Positions 45,583 through 55,565 of a stretch of 64,000 nt of DNA are shown piece after piece (the stretch's first letter is position 1; each line of letters opens with the position of its first letter). This DNA is from an uncultured Endomicrobiia bacterium (GTDB lineage Bacteria > Elusimicrobiota > Endomicrobiia > DTEH01), in the NCBI GenBank assembly GCA_937928765.1, contig CALFVX010000012.1, positions 1 to 64,000 on the forward strand, read 5' to 3'. A model generated the notes under the pieces. It saw only the letters and a program-made list of their open reading frames with translations. It was not told where the DNA came from and searched no databases. The translations under genes were made by a program, and so were the position numbers.

Positions 45583-46464
45583 ATGAATCTAGTAAGTATA
45601 AAAGATTTAACTAAACAACAAATAAAAGAAATTTATGATTTAGTACCAAAATATAAAACAAAAGATTTAATTCCAGAATTAAAAAATAAATATATAGGTT
45701 TAATTTTTGAAAAACCTTCTACAAGGACAAGAATTTCTTTTGAAGTTGGTATACAACAACTTGGTGCTGTTCCTATAGAATTAAACGAAAAACAACTACA
45801 GATATCTCGTGGTGAAACAATAAAAGATACTGCTAACATTTTCAATTGTTATTTAGACGGATTAATTTTAAGAGTTAAAAAACATGACACAATTTTAGAA
45901 TTTACAAGGTATTCAAAGATACCTGTTATAAATGCATTAAGTGATAAAGAACATCCTTGTCAGATTATATCAGATATATGGACGATAATAGAATCTAAAA
46001 AAATTTCTTTGGATGAAATAAACAAGATTAAATTTGTTTACATAGGTGATGCAAATAATGTTTCTATGTCTTTAATTTATATCTCAGAAATTCTTAATAT
46101 GAACTCATATTTTATAATACCAAAGAAATTTCAGCCTAAAGAAAAGTTTAAAGAAAATATTGTTATAACAGATGATATAAAAGCAATAAAAGATTCAGAT
46201 ATTGTTTATACTGATGTTTGGATTTCAATGGGACAAGAGAAAGAAAGAAAAAAAAGAATTAAAATTTTTAAACCTTATCAGCTAAATTCTGAACTTTTAG
46301 CGTTAGCAAAAAAAGATTGTATAGTTATGCATTGTTTACCTGCGAACCGTGGTTTAGAAATAGCAGAGGAAGTTTTAGATGGTAAAAATTCTATAGTATT
46401 AAAACAAGCAGAAAACAGGTTATATGTACAAAAAGCGTTAATAGTATATCTTTTTAAAAGATAA
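45583..46464 (+). CDS. argF: Ornithine carbamoyltransferase
   Basis: A 293-residue OTCase. The carbamoyl-phosphate loop is KPSTRTRISFEV, then DKEHPCQIISDIW, and the ornithine site MHCLPANRG. It makes citrulline, the substrate of ArgG at 28.9 kb. The 189-base gap upstream is AT-rich; at 45466-45480 it holds TGAATATAAATTATA, a loose match to an arginine-repressor box, which I do not trust. AAAGGAAA about ten bases before the ATG may serve as ribosome binding site. Confidence 0.96.
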   Translation: MNLVSIKDLTKQQIKEIYDLVPKYKTKDLIPELKNKYIGLIFEKPSTRTRISFEVGIQQLGAVPIELNEKQLQISRGETIKDTANIFNCYLDGLILRVKKHDTILEFTRYSKIPVINALSDKEHPCQIISDIWTIIESKKISLDEINKIKFVYIGDANNVSMSLIYISEILNMNSYFIIPKKFQPKEKFKENIVITDDIKAIKDSDIVYTDVWISMGQEKERKKRIKIFKPYQLNSELLALAKKDCIVMHCLPANRGLEIAEEVLDGKNSIVLKQAENRLYVQKALIVYLFKR

Positions 46465-46488
46465 AAATATAATTGGAGGATATTTTAT

Positions 46489-46791
46489 ATGGAGCAACAA
46501 GAGAAAAAAGAACAACAAATACAAATTGAGATTGACGACATTACTGCTCAAGGCATTTATTCAAACTTAGCAATTATAAGTCATTCACCGGATGAATTCA
46601 TTTTAGATTTTGTTTTTATTCAACCTCAGATACCAAAAGCTAAAGTAAGAGCAAGAATTATAACTTCACCTCAGCATATAAAACGTTTTCTTAATGCTTT
46701 AGAAGATAACATCAAAAAATATGAAGAAAAATTTGGCAAAATAAAAGTTGATAATGAGCAAAAAATACCAAAAATAGGGTTTGTTCATTAA
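46489..46791 (+). CDS. DUF3467 protein
   Basis: A 100-residue protein with the DUF3467 pattern: IDDITAQGIYSNLAIISHSP, EFILDFVFIQPQ, KAKVRARIITSPQHIKRFL and NIKKYEEKFGKI. Its function is unknown. TTGGAGGA about eight bases ahead is a clear ribosome binding site. It lies between argF and cinA without evident functional link. Confidence 0.88.
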   Translation: MEQQEKKEQQIQIEIDDITAQGIYSNLAIISHSPDEFILDFVFIQPQIPKAKVRARIITSPQHIKRFLNALEDNIKKYEEKFGKIKVDNEQKIPKIGFVH

Positions 46792-46830
46792 TTTATTATA
46801 TAAAAAGTTTAAGATATTAATATAAGTAAT

Positions 46831-48120
46831 ATGGTAAAAATATCAGTAATATCAATAGGAACAGAATTATTAAAAGAAAAATCTAATACTAACCTTTTTT
46901 ATATCTCAAAAAAACTTTTCTCATTAGGGTTAAATATAAATTTTTGTTCAGTTTTACCAGATAACGAAAATGTTTTAACAGAAATTTTTAAATATCATAT
47001 TGATTCTTCTGATATAATAATTCTTACTGGAGGGCTAGGTTCTACAGTTGATGATATTACAATACAAACTATAGCAAAATTTTTAAATAAAAAGCTTGTA
47101 TTTGTTAGAAAAATTTATGAAAATATTGTAAGATATTTTATTGATAAAGGGCAAGAACTACCACAACTTGTGAAAAAACAAGCATATGTTATTGAAGGTG
47201 CAGAAATAATTTTTAACAAGGTAGGTCAGGCTCCAGGAGAAAAAATTGTACTTAAAAAAGATAAAGGTCAAAAAATAATTTATATACTTCCTGGTCCACC
47301 AAGAGAATTGCAACAGATGTTTGATGAATATGTATTTGTTGAATTAAAAAAGTATCAGACAAAAGTATCAAAAGAAGTTGTCCTTCATATATGTGATATT
47401 CCTGAGTCTAAAATAGAAGAAATCATAAAACCAGTAATTGAGTCAGAAAAAAAATATTCTTCTGATATTAATTTTTCTATTTTGCCACATCTTAATATTG
47501 TAGATTTAAAAATTACAATAACTTCTGAAGATGAACTAAAAGTTGATGAAGAATTAAAACTGATAAAAAAACAAATTTATGATTGTTTTGAAGAACATAA
47601 TTTAAAACACAAGATATACGCAGAAGATAAACAAACTTTAGAACAAGTTGTAGGTTTTATTTTAGGAAAAAATAAGAAAACTCTTGCAGTAGCAGAATCT
47701 TGCACAGGTGGACTTTTAGCTCATAGAATAACAAATATTGCTGGAAGTTCATTTTATTTTTTAGGTGGTGTAGTTGTATATTCTAACCAGCTTAAGATGA
47801 AGCTTTTGGATGTTAAAAAAGAAACACTTGAAACATATGGTGCTGTGTCTGAAGAAACAGTAAAAGAAATGTGTTTAGGTATTAAAAAGCTTACAGGTGC
47901 TGATTATTGTATTTCAATCTCAGGCATAGCAGGACCTACTGGTGCTACTAAAGATAAACCCTTAGGCACAGTATGGATTTGTATTTTTGACGGAAAAATT
48001 TTTAATACGAAATGTGTTAGATTTTTGGGTTCAAGGTTAGAAGTTAAAGAACAAGCAGTAAACACAGCACTTGATATGTTAAGTAATCACATTTTATCTT
48101 TACTACATCACAAAAAATAG
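46831..48120 (+). CDS. cinA: CinA, nicotinamide-nucleotide amidase with MoCF-like domain
   Basis: A 429-residue CinA. N-terminal half: SVISIGTELLKEKSNTN, ILTGGLGSTVDDITIQTIAK and LPGPPRELQQMF, the MoCF-like COG1058 domain that can act as an ADP-ribose pyrophosphatase. C-terminal half: LAVAESCTGGLLAHRITNIA and SISGIAGPTGATKDKPLGTV, the amidase domain that recycles NMN to NAMN. It starts without a ribosome binding site and ends four bases before thpR, the usual cinA-thpR order. Confidence 0.95.
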   Translation: MVKISVISIGTELLKEKSNTNLFYISKKLFSLGLNINFCSVLPDNENVLTEIFKYHIDSSDIIILTGGLGSTVDDITIQTIAKFLNKKLVFVRKIYENIVRYFIDKGQELPQLVKKQAYVIEGAEIIFNKVGQAPGEKIVLKKDKGQKIIYILPGPPRELQQMFDEYVFVELKKYQTKVSKEVVLHICDIPESKIEEIIKPVIESEKKYSSDINFSILPHLNIVDLKITITSEDELKVDEELKLIKKQIYDCFEEHNLKHKIYAEDKQTLEQVVGFILGKNKKTLAVAESCTGGLLAHRITNIAGSSFYFLGGVVVYSNQLKMKLLDVKKETLETYGAVSEETVKEMCLGIKKLTGADYCISISGIAGPTGATKDKPLGTVWICIFDGKIFNTKCVRFLGSRLEVKEQAVNTALDMLSNHILSLLHHKK

Positions 48121-48124
48121 TAAC

Positions 48125-48691
48125 ATGAGAACATTTATAGCAATAGAAATTTCTAAAGATATTATTGAAAAGATAAACAATTTTATATTTAAAACATACC
48201 AAGAGATAGATAAAAATAAAATTTCTTGGGTAAAAAAAGAAAATTTACATATTACACTAAAATTTTTAGGTGAAATTAATGAAAATCAGATTGAAATTGT
48301 AAAAAATGTGTTAAAATATATAGCTAAAGATGTTGAAGATTTTTTTATAAGTTTAGAAGGTTTAGGACTTTTTCCTAATTTAAAATCGCCAAGAGTTATA
48401 TGGATAGGAATAAAAAAAGGTGAAGAAAAACTTAAGTTTCTTTCAAACATAATAAATGAAAATCTTTCAAAATACGGATTTCTTAAGGAAGAAAAAGAAT
48501 TTGCATCCCATCTTACAATAGCAAGAATAAAAAAAATAAAAAGTATAAACGAAATCATAAATTATTTTGAAAAGTATAAAAATCAATTTTTTGGAATAAG
48601 TAAAGTCAAAAATATAACATTTTTCCAAAGTATACTTAAGCCAGAAGGTCCTGAATATTTTGTAATAGAAAAAATTTTTCTAAGTAAATAA
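48125..48691 (+). CDS. thpR: RNA 2',3'-cyclic phosphodiesterase
   Basis: A 188-residue 2H phosphoesterase. The two catalytic HxT motifs are LHITLKFLGE and SHLTIARIK, and RTFIAIEI is the family start. It opens 2',3'-cyclic phosphates at RNA ends. cinA and thpR are neighbours in many bacteria. It ends eight bases from the end of the convergent minus-strand gene. Confidence 0.92.
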   Translation: MRTFIAIEISKDIIEKINNFIFKTYQEIDKNKISWVKKENLHITLKFLGEINENQIEIVKNVLKYIAKDVEDFFISLEGLGLFPNLKSPRVIWIGIKKGEEKLKFLSNIINENLSKYGFLKEEKEFASHLTIARIKKIKSINEIINYFEKYKNQFFGISKVKNITFFQSILKPEGPEYFVIEKIFLSK

Positions 48692-48698
48692 GTGATAA

Positions 48699-49844
48699 TC
48701 AATCCGTTTTAGTAGAAGTTTCAGCTTTATAATTTTCAGGATAAATTTGTATTATGTCATCAAATATTTCCAAGGTATATTTACATTTAGGATCCCACAA
48801 AAGCCAATCAAATATTCCCTGATCATAACATGCTTTTATTTGTGCTTTAACTTCATTAAGTCCATATTTATAACCAAGAGAAAAATCTTGTAGATAAGGT
48901 CTAAGTTTATATGATTTTTCAGCTAAAAGTTTTTTTGCATCAGAAACAGTTTTATATACAGTTCTATATGGTTCTTTGTTAGGATCAGAAATACCATATT
49001 CGCCTTTTTTATAATGTGAAGGATACATCATTGGAGAGACAAAATCTATAATTTCTACCATTTTTATAAATCTTTGTCCTATACCCATATCATGCTCTAC
49101 TGAAGGCGTTAAACCAAAAACATCTATTGAAATAGTTGTGTTAGGAAGTTTTTCTTTTGCATATTTTAAAAATTCTACTAATATTTCTGATGCTGTAGTT
49201 GATGTATGTTTTTGCGAATATCTACACAATTTAACATTTCCATCTGAAGGAAAACGAATATAATCAAATTGTATCTCTTCAAATCCAACTTCTATTGCTT
49301 TCTTTGCTACTTCAATGTTATAATCCCAAACTTCTTTATTATAAGGCGAAACCCAAGAATTCCCTTTATAATCATTCCATACAGTACCATCGGGATTTTT
49401 AACTGCTAGATGTGGAAAGTTTTTAGCTAAATAATTATCTTTAAAAACAACTATTCTTGCTATTGTATAAATATCTTTTGATTTTAGTTCTTCTAAATAT
49501 TGCTCAAGTTTAGGAATAGGAATTATGGGAGTGTTATATTTTTTCTTTAGTTCAGAAACATTTATGTAAACTTCTCCTACATATTCTTTTATAGCAATTA
49601 CAATAGTATTTAGTTTATCTTTCCCTAGATATGGTTCAAAACGTTTTTTATATTTTTCTGATCCTGCAACCCAGCTAGATAAATGTATCCCACGAACATA
49701 TTTCGGCTTTCCTACAAGTTTCTTAATTTCTTTGTAAGAAGAAGATTCTGTTTGATTATTATTTATTTGTTGATTTTGAGATTGTTGTGCACAGGCAGTA
49801 TTGAAAGATATAAATAATAAAAAATACAAAATTTTTATTTTCAT
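48699..49844 (-). CDS. DUF4015 putative glycoside hydrolase, exported
   Basis: The only minus-strand gene in the window. The 381-residue product has an N-terminal signal (MKIKILYFLLFISFNTACAQ; the cysteine could be a lipobox, but Asn and Thr before it are unusual), then a barrel of the DUF4015 glycosidase-like family: VRGIHLSSWVAGSEK, LNTIVIAIKEYVGEVYI, PDGTVWNDYKG, and the acidic FDYIRFPSDG. It probably acts on envelope or exopolysaccharide. Its 111-base upstream gap is shared with the divergent ABC transporter genes and has no clear promoter. Confidence 0.88.
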   Translation of the reverse strand: MKIKILYFLLFISFNTACAQQSQNQQINNNQTESSSYKEIKKLVGKPKYVRGIHLSSWVAGSEKYKKRFEPYLGKDKLNTIVIAIKEYVGEVYINVSELKKKYNTPIIPIPKLEQYLEELKSKDIYTIARIVVFKDNYLAKNFPHLAVKNPDGTVWNDYKGNSWVSPYNKEVWDYNIEVAKKAIEVGFEEIQFDYIRFPSDGNVKLCRYSQKHTSTTASEILVEFLKYAKEKLPNTTISIDVFGLTPSVEHDMGIGQRFIKMVEIIDFVSPMMYPSHYKKGEYGISDPNKEPYRTVYKTVSDAKKLLAEKSYKLRPYLQDFSLGYKYGLNEVKAQIKACYDQGIFDWLLWDPKCKYTLEIFDDIIQIYPENYKAETSTKTD

Positions 49845-49955
49845 AATTTTTTAGTTAAAATAAAAAATATATTTTTATGTTTCAACATATAGAAAAAAAA
49901 TTTGTTTTTTTATAAAATTATCCTTGCAATAAAAAATTTTTAGGGAAAAAATATC

Positions 49956-50927
49956 ATGATGGTAAAAATAATATTTAAAAAAATGTTATATTTAATTATA
50001 ACTTTTATTGGGATAAGTTTTGTAACATTTTTAATAATAAGTATTTCACCAGGCAAACCACAAGATATGTTAGAATTTTCTTCAAAAATTTCTTACGAAG
50101 CAAAACAAAAAATTTTAAAACTTTATGGGTTAGATAGACCGATACATATAAGATATATAAAATGGTTTTTAAGATTTGTTAGGTTGGATTTTGGTAATTC
50201 TTTAAAAGATGAGAAACCTGTCATAGAAAAAATTTTACAGAGATTACCTGCAACATTGATGTTGAATACTTTGTCATTGAGTATTATTTTTTTTGGTGGC
50301 TGTTTACTTGGGGTTCTATCTTCTATTTATAAAAATAAATTTTTAGATAAATTTATTTCTTTTATTGTATTTTTAGGTTATTCTATGCCAAAATATTGGC
50401 TGGCTATATTATGTATGATATTTTTTGGGATAAAATTAAAAGTATTGCCAATTTCTGGATTAAGAAGTGTTAATTTTGATTATTTAACATTTTTTGAAAA
50501 AGTTTTAGACATTGCTAAACATTTACTACTGCCTGTATTAATTTCTGCATTTGGTGGTCTAGCTGGACTTACTAGATATGTTCGTGCGAGTATGATAGAA
50601 CAACTTAATTCTGAGTATGTAAGATTTGCATTAAGTAAAGGATGTGATACTAAAAAAATTGTATTTTATCATTCGTTTAAAAATGTTTTAATTGCTGTGG
50701 TAACAATTTTGGGTTTATCTTTGCCAGATCTTATAGGGGGAGGATTTATTTTTGAAACAATATTTGCTTATCCTGGTATGGGAAGGTTAGGTTATGAAGC
50801 TGTAGTTTCTAGAGATTATCCCTTGATTATGGGAATAAGTGTTATTACTGCTTTTCTTACATTATTAGGTAATTTTTTAGCTGATATAATATATGTATAT
50901 ATAGATCCAAGAATAAAGTATAAATAA
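49956..50927 (+). CDS. Peptide-type ABC transporter permease (DppB-like)
   Basis: A 323-residue inner-membrane permease with six helices. It has the DppB/OppB pattern: LYLIITFIGISFVTFLIISI, LYGLDRPIHIRYIKWF, ASMIEQLNSEYVRFALSKGC (the EAA loop) and GGGFIFETIFAYPGMGRLG. It starts a four-gene run of permease, permease, ATPase, ATPase with no substrate-binding protein among them. Peptides or nickel are the common substrates of this family; which applies is not seen. Confidence 0.9.
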   Translation: MMVKIIFKKMLYLIITFIGISFVTFLIISISPGKPQDMLEFSSKISYEAKQKILKLYGLDRPIHIRYIKWFLRFVRLDFGNSLKDEKPVIEKILQRLPATLMLNTLSLSIIFFGGCLLGVLSSIYKNKFLDKFISFIVFLGYSMPKYWLAILCMIFFGIKLKVLPISGLRSVNFDYLTFFEKVLDIAKHLLLPVLISAFGGLAGLTRYVRASMIEQLNSEYVRFALSKGCDTKKIVFYHSFKNVLIAVVTILGLSLPDLIGGGFIFETIFAYPGMGRLGYEAVVSRDYPLIMGISVITAFLTLLGNFLADIIYVYIDPRIKYK

Positions 50928-50941
50928 AAAGTATAAATTAA

Positions 50942-51751
50942 ATGAAAAAAAATAGTTCATTGATTGCTGGCTTAACAATAGTAGGTGTTTTAATAATAAT
51001 TGCTTTTTTTGCAAAATTCATCTCTCCATACAATCCTTATGAACAAAATTTAACTTCTCGTCTTAAACCACCTTCTTATAAAAATTTTTTTGGTACTGAC
51101 GAATTAGGAAGAGATGTTTTTTCAAGAATGATTTATGCATCAAGAGTATCATTAAGCGTTGGATTTATTTCTGTAGGTATAGCAACTTTTATTGGAACAA
51201 TTTTAGGACTTATAAGTGGCTACTATGGTAAGTTCATAGATGATTTTATAATGCGGTTAGTGGACATAATGTTGTGTTTTCCAACATTTTTTTTAATAAT
51301 TTTAGTAATTGCTTTTTTAAAACCGAGTATCTACAACATTATGATAGTTATAGGAATAACTTCATGGCCAGGATTAACACGTTATGTTCGTGCAGAAGTG
51401 TTAAGGATAAAATCGTTAGAATATGTTTTGTCAGCAAAACTTGCTGGATTGTCTTCGTTTAGGATATTGTTTGTTCATATTTTACCAAATATATTAGCAC
51501 CTGTAATAGTATCATTTAGTTTAGGTATTAGTTCAGCAATATTGACTGAATCAGGATTGTCCTTTTTAGGTTTAGGTATTCAACCGCCAGAACCCTCTTG
51601 GGGAAATATTTTATCTTCAGGAAAAGATTATATTCATATTGCATGGTGGCTTTCTTTATTTCCAGGTATTGCTATTTTTATTACTGTGGTTAGTTTTAAT
51701 TTGCTAGCAGAAGGATTAAGAATATTTTTCAACCCAAAAGAAAAAATATAA
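50942..51751 (+). CDS. Peptide-type ABC transporter permease (DppC-like)
   Basis: A 269-residue permease. Marks are FGTDELGRDVFSRMIYASR near the start, LRIKSLEYVLSAKLAGLSS (EAA loop) and SGLSFLGLGIQPPEPSWGNI near the end, all typical of DppC/OppC. It starts 14 bases after the DppB-like gene and ends two bases before the first ATPase. Confidence 0.9.
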   Translation: MKKNSSLIAGLTIVGVLIIIAFFAKFISPYNPYEQNLTSRLKPPSYKNFFGTDELGRDVFSRMIYASRVSLSVGFISVGIATFIGTILGLISGYYGKFIDDFIMRLVDIMLCFPTFFLIILVIAFLKPSIYNIMIVIGITSWPGLTRYVRAEVLRIKSLEYVLSAKLAGLSSFRILFVHILPNILAPVIVSFSLGISSAILTESGLSFLGLGIQPPEPSWGNILSSGKDYIHIAWWLSLFPGIAIFITVVSFNLLAEGLRIFFNPKEKI

Positions 51752-51753
51752 AA

Positions 51754-52770
51754 ATGACAGAAAATACAATACTAAAAATTGAAAATCTTAATGTTAGTTT
51801 TAAATTAAACAAAAAAATTTTTTATATATTAAGAGATATTAATATTAATATACATAAAAAAGAAAAAATTGCTATTGTTGGTGAATCAGGTTGTGGAAAA
51901 ACTACTTTAGCAAATACGATTTTGCTTCTTAACGACGAAGTAATAACAGATTATTCAGGCAACTTAGAGTTTTTTTCAACAAAAGGTTGTTGCAAAAAAA
52001 ATAAATATGAGCTTATAAAGCAACACAAGTTTCTTTCTAAAGATGAAATTAAGCATATTCGTGGAAATCACATAAGTATAATTTTTCAAGATCCATTTAA
52101 TGCGCTAAATCCTGTAGTAGCTGTAGGTAAACAAATTGATGAAGTAATTTTAAACCATCATAAGGAATATAACAAAAAAGAAGTATATAATAGTACAATA
52201 AAATTATTAGAAATGGTAAACTTAAAAGAACCTGAATTAGTTTATAAAAAATATCCTCACCAACTTTCTGGCGGACAAATACAACGCATATGTATAGCTA
52301 TTGCTATTGCCAACAAGCCAGAAATTATAATTGCTGACGAACCCACTACTGCTTTGGATGCTGATTTAAAAGATTCGATATTAAAAATGTTAAAAGATTT
52401 GGTCGATAAAGAAACTTCAGCTTTAGTTTTGATTACACATGATATCAGTATAATAAAAAATTATGTGGATTATATTTTTATACTTTATTTAGGAGAGATT
52501 ATAGAAGCTGGAAAAACAATACAAGTTTTTGAAAATCCACTTCATCCTTATACACAATTTCTATTATCCTGCTATGTAGATGCTACAAAAAAGGGAAAAA
52601 AACTGCCAACTTTGCCTTATGATCCAATAAATCTATATGATAAAAATTTTATTTTTAAAAAATGTATTTTTTTAAACCGTTGTAGTAAAAAGATAAAAAA
52701 ATGTGAAACTTTAAAGCCTGAAGTCTTTAAAATAGAATCTCAGAAAGTTAAGTGCTGGTTGTATGAATAA
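51754..52770 (+). CDS. Peptide-type ABC transporter ATPase (DppD-like)
   Basis: A 338-residue ATPase. Walker A GESGCGKTT, signature LSGGQIQRI, Walker B IIIADEPTTALD, and the C-terminal oligopeptide domain with CIFLNRCSKKIKKCE, which carries the Cys cluster seen in DppD/OppD ATPases. The TonB-independent import family applies. It begins two bases after the DppC-like gene. Confidence 0.92.
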   Translation: MTENTILKIENLNVSFKLNKKIFYILRDININIHKKEKIAIVGESGCGKTTLANTILLLNDEVITDYSGNLEFFSTKGCCKKNKYELIKQHKFLSKDEIKHIRGNHISIIFQDPFNALNPVVAVGKQIDEVILNHHKEYNKKEVYNSTIKLLEMVNLKEPELVYKKYPHQLSGGQIQRICIAIAIANKPEIIIADEPTTALDADLKDSILKMLKDLVDKETSALVLITHDISIIKNYVDYIFILYLGEIIEAGKTIQVFENPLHPYTQFLLSCYVDATKKGKKLPTLPYDPINLYDKNFIFKKCIFLNRCSKKIKKCETLKPEVFKIESQKVKCWLYE

Positions 52771-52800
52771 ATATTTTAACTTAATAAAAATATAAAAATT

Positions 52801-53526
52801 ATGATAGATGAAAATATTTTAGAAGTAAAATCCTTGTCAAAAAGTTATTCTGTTTATTCGAATCTATTACAGCTAGAAATTGATAAAAAAATAATTTTTA
52901 AAAATTTAAGTTTTGTATTAAAGTTTAATACATCATTAGGAGTTTTAGGAGCTTCTGGTGTTGGTAAAACAACTTTGATAAAAATTGTTTCAAGAATAGA
53001 AGAGCCTGATAGTGGAGAAATAATTCTTGATGGAAAAAATATAAAAGAATATGATTATAAAGAATTTGCTACTAAACTACAGTTGTTGTTTCAAAATTCA
53101 TTTTCTATGCTTAATCCTAGATATAAAATAAAATTTTTGATAAAAGAAAGAGTTAAACAATATTTTAAATTAAACAATCTAGAATATAACAAAAAAATAA
53201 TAAATCAAAAAATTGAAGAGTTGTTAGAAATTACAAAATTACCAAAGACAGTTTTAGATGCATATCCATACCAACTTTCTGGTGGACAAAAACAGCGCGT
53301 TGCAATACTTTTAATTATATCTTTATATCCTAAAATAATAATTTTAGATGAACCTCTCTCAGCTTTGGATATTTCTTTACAAGCTCAGATGTTAAATTTT
53401 TTTTTAGAATTAAAAGAGAAATTTAAACTTTCATATATATTTATTACACATGACAGAAATTTAGCAGAATATTTTTGTGATAATATTTTAGTTTTACATG
53501 AAGGCGGATCTTATGAGATCAAATAA
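52801..53526 (+). CDS. Peptide-type ABC transporter ATPase (DppF-like, short)
   Basis: A 241-residue ATPase. Walker A GASGVGKTTL, signature LSGGQKQRV, Walker B IIILDEPLSALD and the switch His in ITHDRNLAEY. It lacks the C-terminal oligopeptide domain usual in DppF (about 320 residues), ending at LHEGGSYEIK. Its last 14 bases overlap the preferred start of the next gene. The core is complete, so it may still work with the DppD-like partner. Confidence 0.88.
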   Translation: MIDENILEVKSLSKSYSVYSNLLQLEIDKKIIFKNLSFVLKFNTSLGVLGASGVGKTTLIKIVSRIEEPDSGEIILDGKNIKEYDYKEFATKLQLLFQNSFSMLNPRYKIKFLIKERVKQYFKLNNLEYNKKIINQKIEELLEITKLPKTVLDAYPYQLSGGQKQRVAILLIISLYPKIIILDEPLSALDISLQAQMLNFFLELKEKFKLSYIFITHDRNLAEYFCDNILVLHEGGSYEIK

Positions 53527-55021
53527 AGATATTCTATTACGAATTTTACACAGCATAGATGGTAAATTTGAAAATACATATGTTGTTGGCGGAATATTAA
53601 GAGATATTATAATAGAGAAAAAATTTTTGCTGGACAATAAAGAATATTTTGACATTGATATAATTATAGAAAATTTAAAAATAGATAAATTAAAAAATCT
53701 CATTCAAAAATTTAACTTGCCATTTGTAATTTTAGATGAAAAGAACAAAATTTATCGTACTGTAATAAGAAATGCTGAAATTGTTATAAATATTGATATT
53801 TCATCATATACTAATTTAAAAGAAGACATTTCTAGACGAGACTTTACAATAAACACTTTATGTATAAAGTTAAGTTATTTTGTAGAATATTTGCATACGA
53901 AAAATAAAAATATCATAATAAAAAATTTGATAGATTTAACAAACCGCGCTTTAAAAGATATTAAAAATAAAACTTTATATGTTGTTAAAGAGAATAATAT
54001 AAAAGAAGACCCATTACGAATTTTACGTGCAGCAAGGTTTATCTGTTATGGATTTAAAATAGATAAAGCCACAGAAAATTTTTGTATAAAATATAAGTCG
54101 TTGTTAAAATATGTAGCAAAAGAAAGAATTAATGAAGAAATAAAAAAAATTTTTAATTTAAACTCTTATGATGTATTAGAATGGTTAGATAGAAACAAAA
54201 TTTTAGAAGAGATTATTCCTGAAATAAAAATTTTAAAAGTTAAAGGAAAAAACAAACAGTTTAAAAAATTTTATTTCCATAAGGAAGGGCTGTGGCAACA
54301 TACAAAACTTACTTATAAAGAGTTAGAAAAAATAGTTAATTTTATTAACAAACATTATCCTAAATATAATAAAGATATTTATTTTGAAGTTCAAAAAAAT
54401 ATTTATTTGTTAAAGTTAGCATCTATTTTTCACGATATAGCCAAACCTTTGGTTGTAAGGAAAGAAAAAAACAGGGCAAGATTTTTTCATCATGAAATTA
54501 AATCAGCAGAGATTTCTTCTAAAATATTAAAAGATTTAAAATTTAGTAATGAGGAAATAAAACTTACATATGAAATTATAAAAAATCATATGAGGATAGG
54601 TAGTTTGTTTAATAATTATAAATCGCTTACTGAGCGAGCATACTTAAAGTTGTTTAGAGAAGCAGAAAAGTTTTTGTATTTACTTTTGATACTTTGTTTA
54701 GCAGATAGGTTGTCATACGAAATTATTCCTTTAGAGGAAAGAAGAAAATATTTCAAAAATTTTCAACCTATAAAAAAATTTATAAAATTTGAAAATTTAA
54801 TATTAGAAAAATATAAAGAATACAAAACAAAATCTTCATTGCCAAAGCTAATAAATGGATATGATGTTATGAAGAATTTGAATATTTCTCCTGGTCCTAT
54901 AGTTGGTAAAATTTTAAAATTAATAGAAGAAGCACAGATTCTTGGCAAAATCTCTACAAAAACCGAAGCTATAAAATTAGCAAAACAGTATTATAAAAGA
55001 TTATATAAAGATATTTCTTGA
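53513..55021 (+). CDS. cca: CCA-adding-type tRNA nucleotidyltransferase/poly(A) polymerase with HD domain
   Basis: A class II nucleotidyltransferase of 502 residues from the ATG at 53513 (507 from 53498). Motifs: VVGGILRDIII, FDIDIIIENL (metal DxD), DISRRDFTINTL (B motif), DPLRILRAARF and ERINEEIKKIF, then an HD domain with IFHDIAKPLVV and KNHMRIG. It adds CCA to tRNA 3' ends. AAGGCGG before 53513 supports that start. It overlaps the DppF-like gene. Confidence 0.88.
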   Translation: MRSNKDILLRILHSIDGKFENTYVVGGILRDIIIEKKFLLDNKEYFDIDIIIENLKIDKLKNLIQKFNLPFVILDEKNKIYRTVIRNAEIVINIDISSYTNLKEDISRRDFTINTLCIKLSYFVEYLHTKNKNIIIKNLIDLTNRALKDIKNKTLYVVKENNIKEDPLRILRAARFICYGFKIDKATENFCIKYKSLLKYVAKERINEEIKKIFNLNSYDVLEWLDRNKILEEIIPEIKILKVKGKNKQFKKFYFHKEGLWQHTKLTYKELEKIVNFINKHYPKYNKDIYFEVQKNIYLLKLASIFHDIAKPLVVRKEKNRARFFHHEIKSAEISSKILKDLKFSNEEIKLTYEIIKNHMRIGSLFNNYKSLTERAYLKLFREAEKFLYLLLILCLADRLSYEIIPLEERRKYFKNFQPIKKFIKFENLILEKYKEYKTKSSLPKLINGYDVMKNLNISPGPIVGKILKLIEEAQILGKISTKTEAIKLAKQYYKRLYKDIS

Positions 55022-55053
55022 AAAAAAATATTAGTTTTTATAAATAAAATCTG

Positions 55054-55557
55054 ATGAAAAAATATAATTTTACTGTGGTTTATCCAGGCAGTTTTGACCC
55101 ACCAACAAATGGTCATCTAGACTTAATCACTCGTGCTATAAAAATGTTTAAGAAAGTTATAGTTCTTGTAACAAACAACACTTTTAAAAAATACACTTTT
55201 TCTGTAGAAGAAAGAGTTGATATGTTAAATTTAGTAATAAAAAAAAATAAGCTTCAAAATGTTAAGGTAGAAAAACACAATGGATTATTAGTAGATTATC
55301 TTAAAAAAAATAATATTAACATTGTCTTACGTGGATTACGAGCAGTAAGTGATTTTGAATACGAGTTTCAAATGGTTTTAACAAATCGTAAAATGTTTCC
55401 TCAAATGGAGACAATTTATTTAATGCCAGATATTAAATGGATATATTTATCATCAAGTTTAGTAAAAGAAATATCAAAATTTGGTGGAGATATATCTTGT
55501 TTTGTTCCCAAAGTGATAATTAGTATTATAAAACAAAAATTTGAAAAGTTGAAATAA
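55054..55557 (+). CDS. coaD: Phosphopantetheine adenylyltransferase
   Basis: A 167-residue CoaD that adenylates 4'-phosphopantetheine for CoA synthesis. The nucleotidyl motif is YPGSFDPPTNGHLDLITRA, followed by RGLRAVSDFEYEFQM and YLSSSLVKEIS. It ends eight bases before the first PilB gene. Confidence 0.96.
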   Translation: MKKYNFTVVYPGSFDPPTNGHLDLITRAIKMFKKVIVLVTNNTFKKYTFSVEERVDMLNLVIKKNKLQNVKVEKHNGLLVDYLKKNNINIVLRGLRAVSDFEYEFQMVLTNRKMFPQMETIYLMPDIKWIYLSSSLVKEISKFGGDISCFVPKVIISIIKQKFEKLK

Positions 55558-55565
55558 AACAAACA

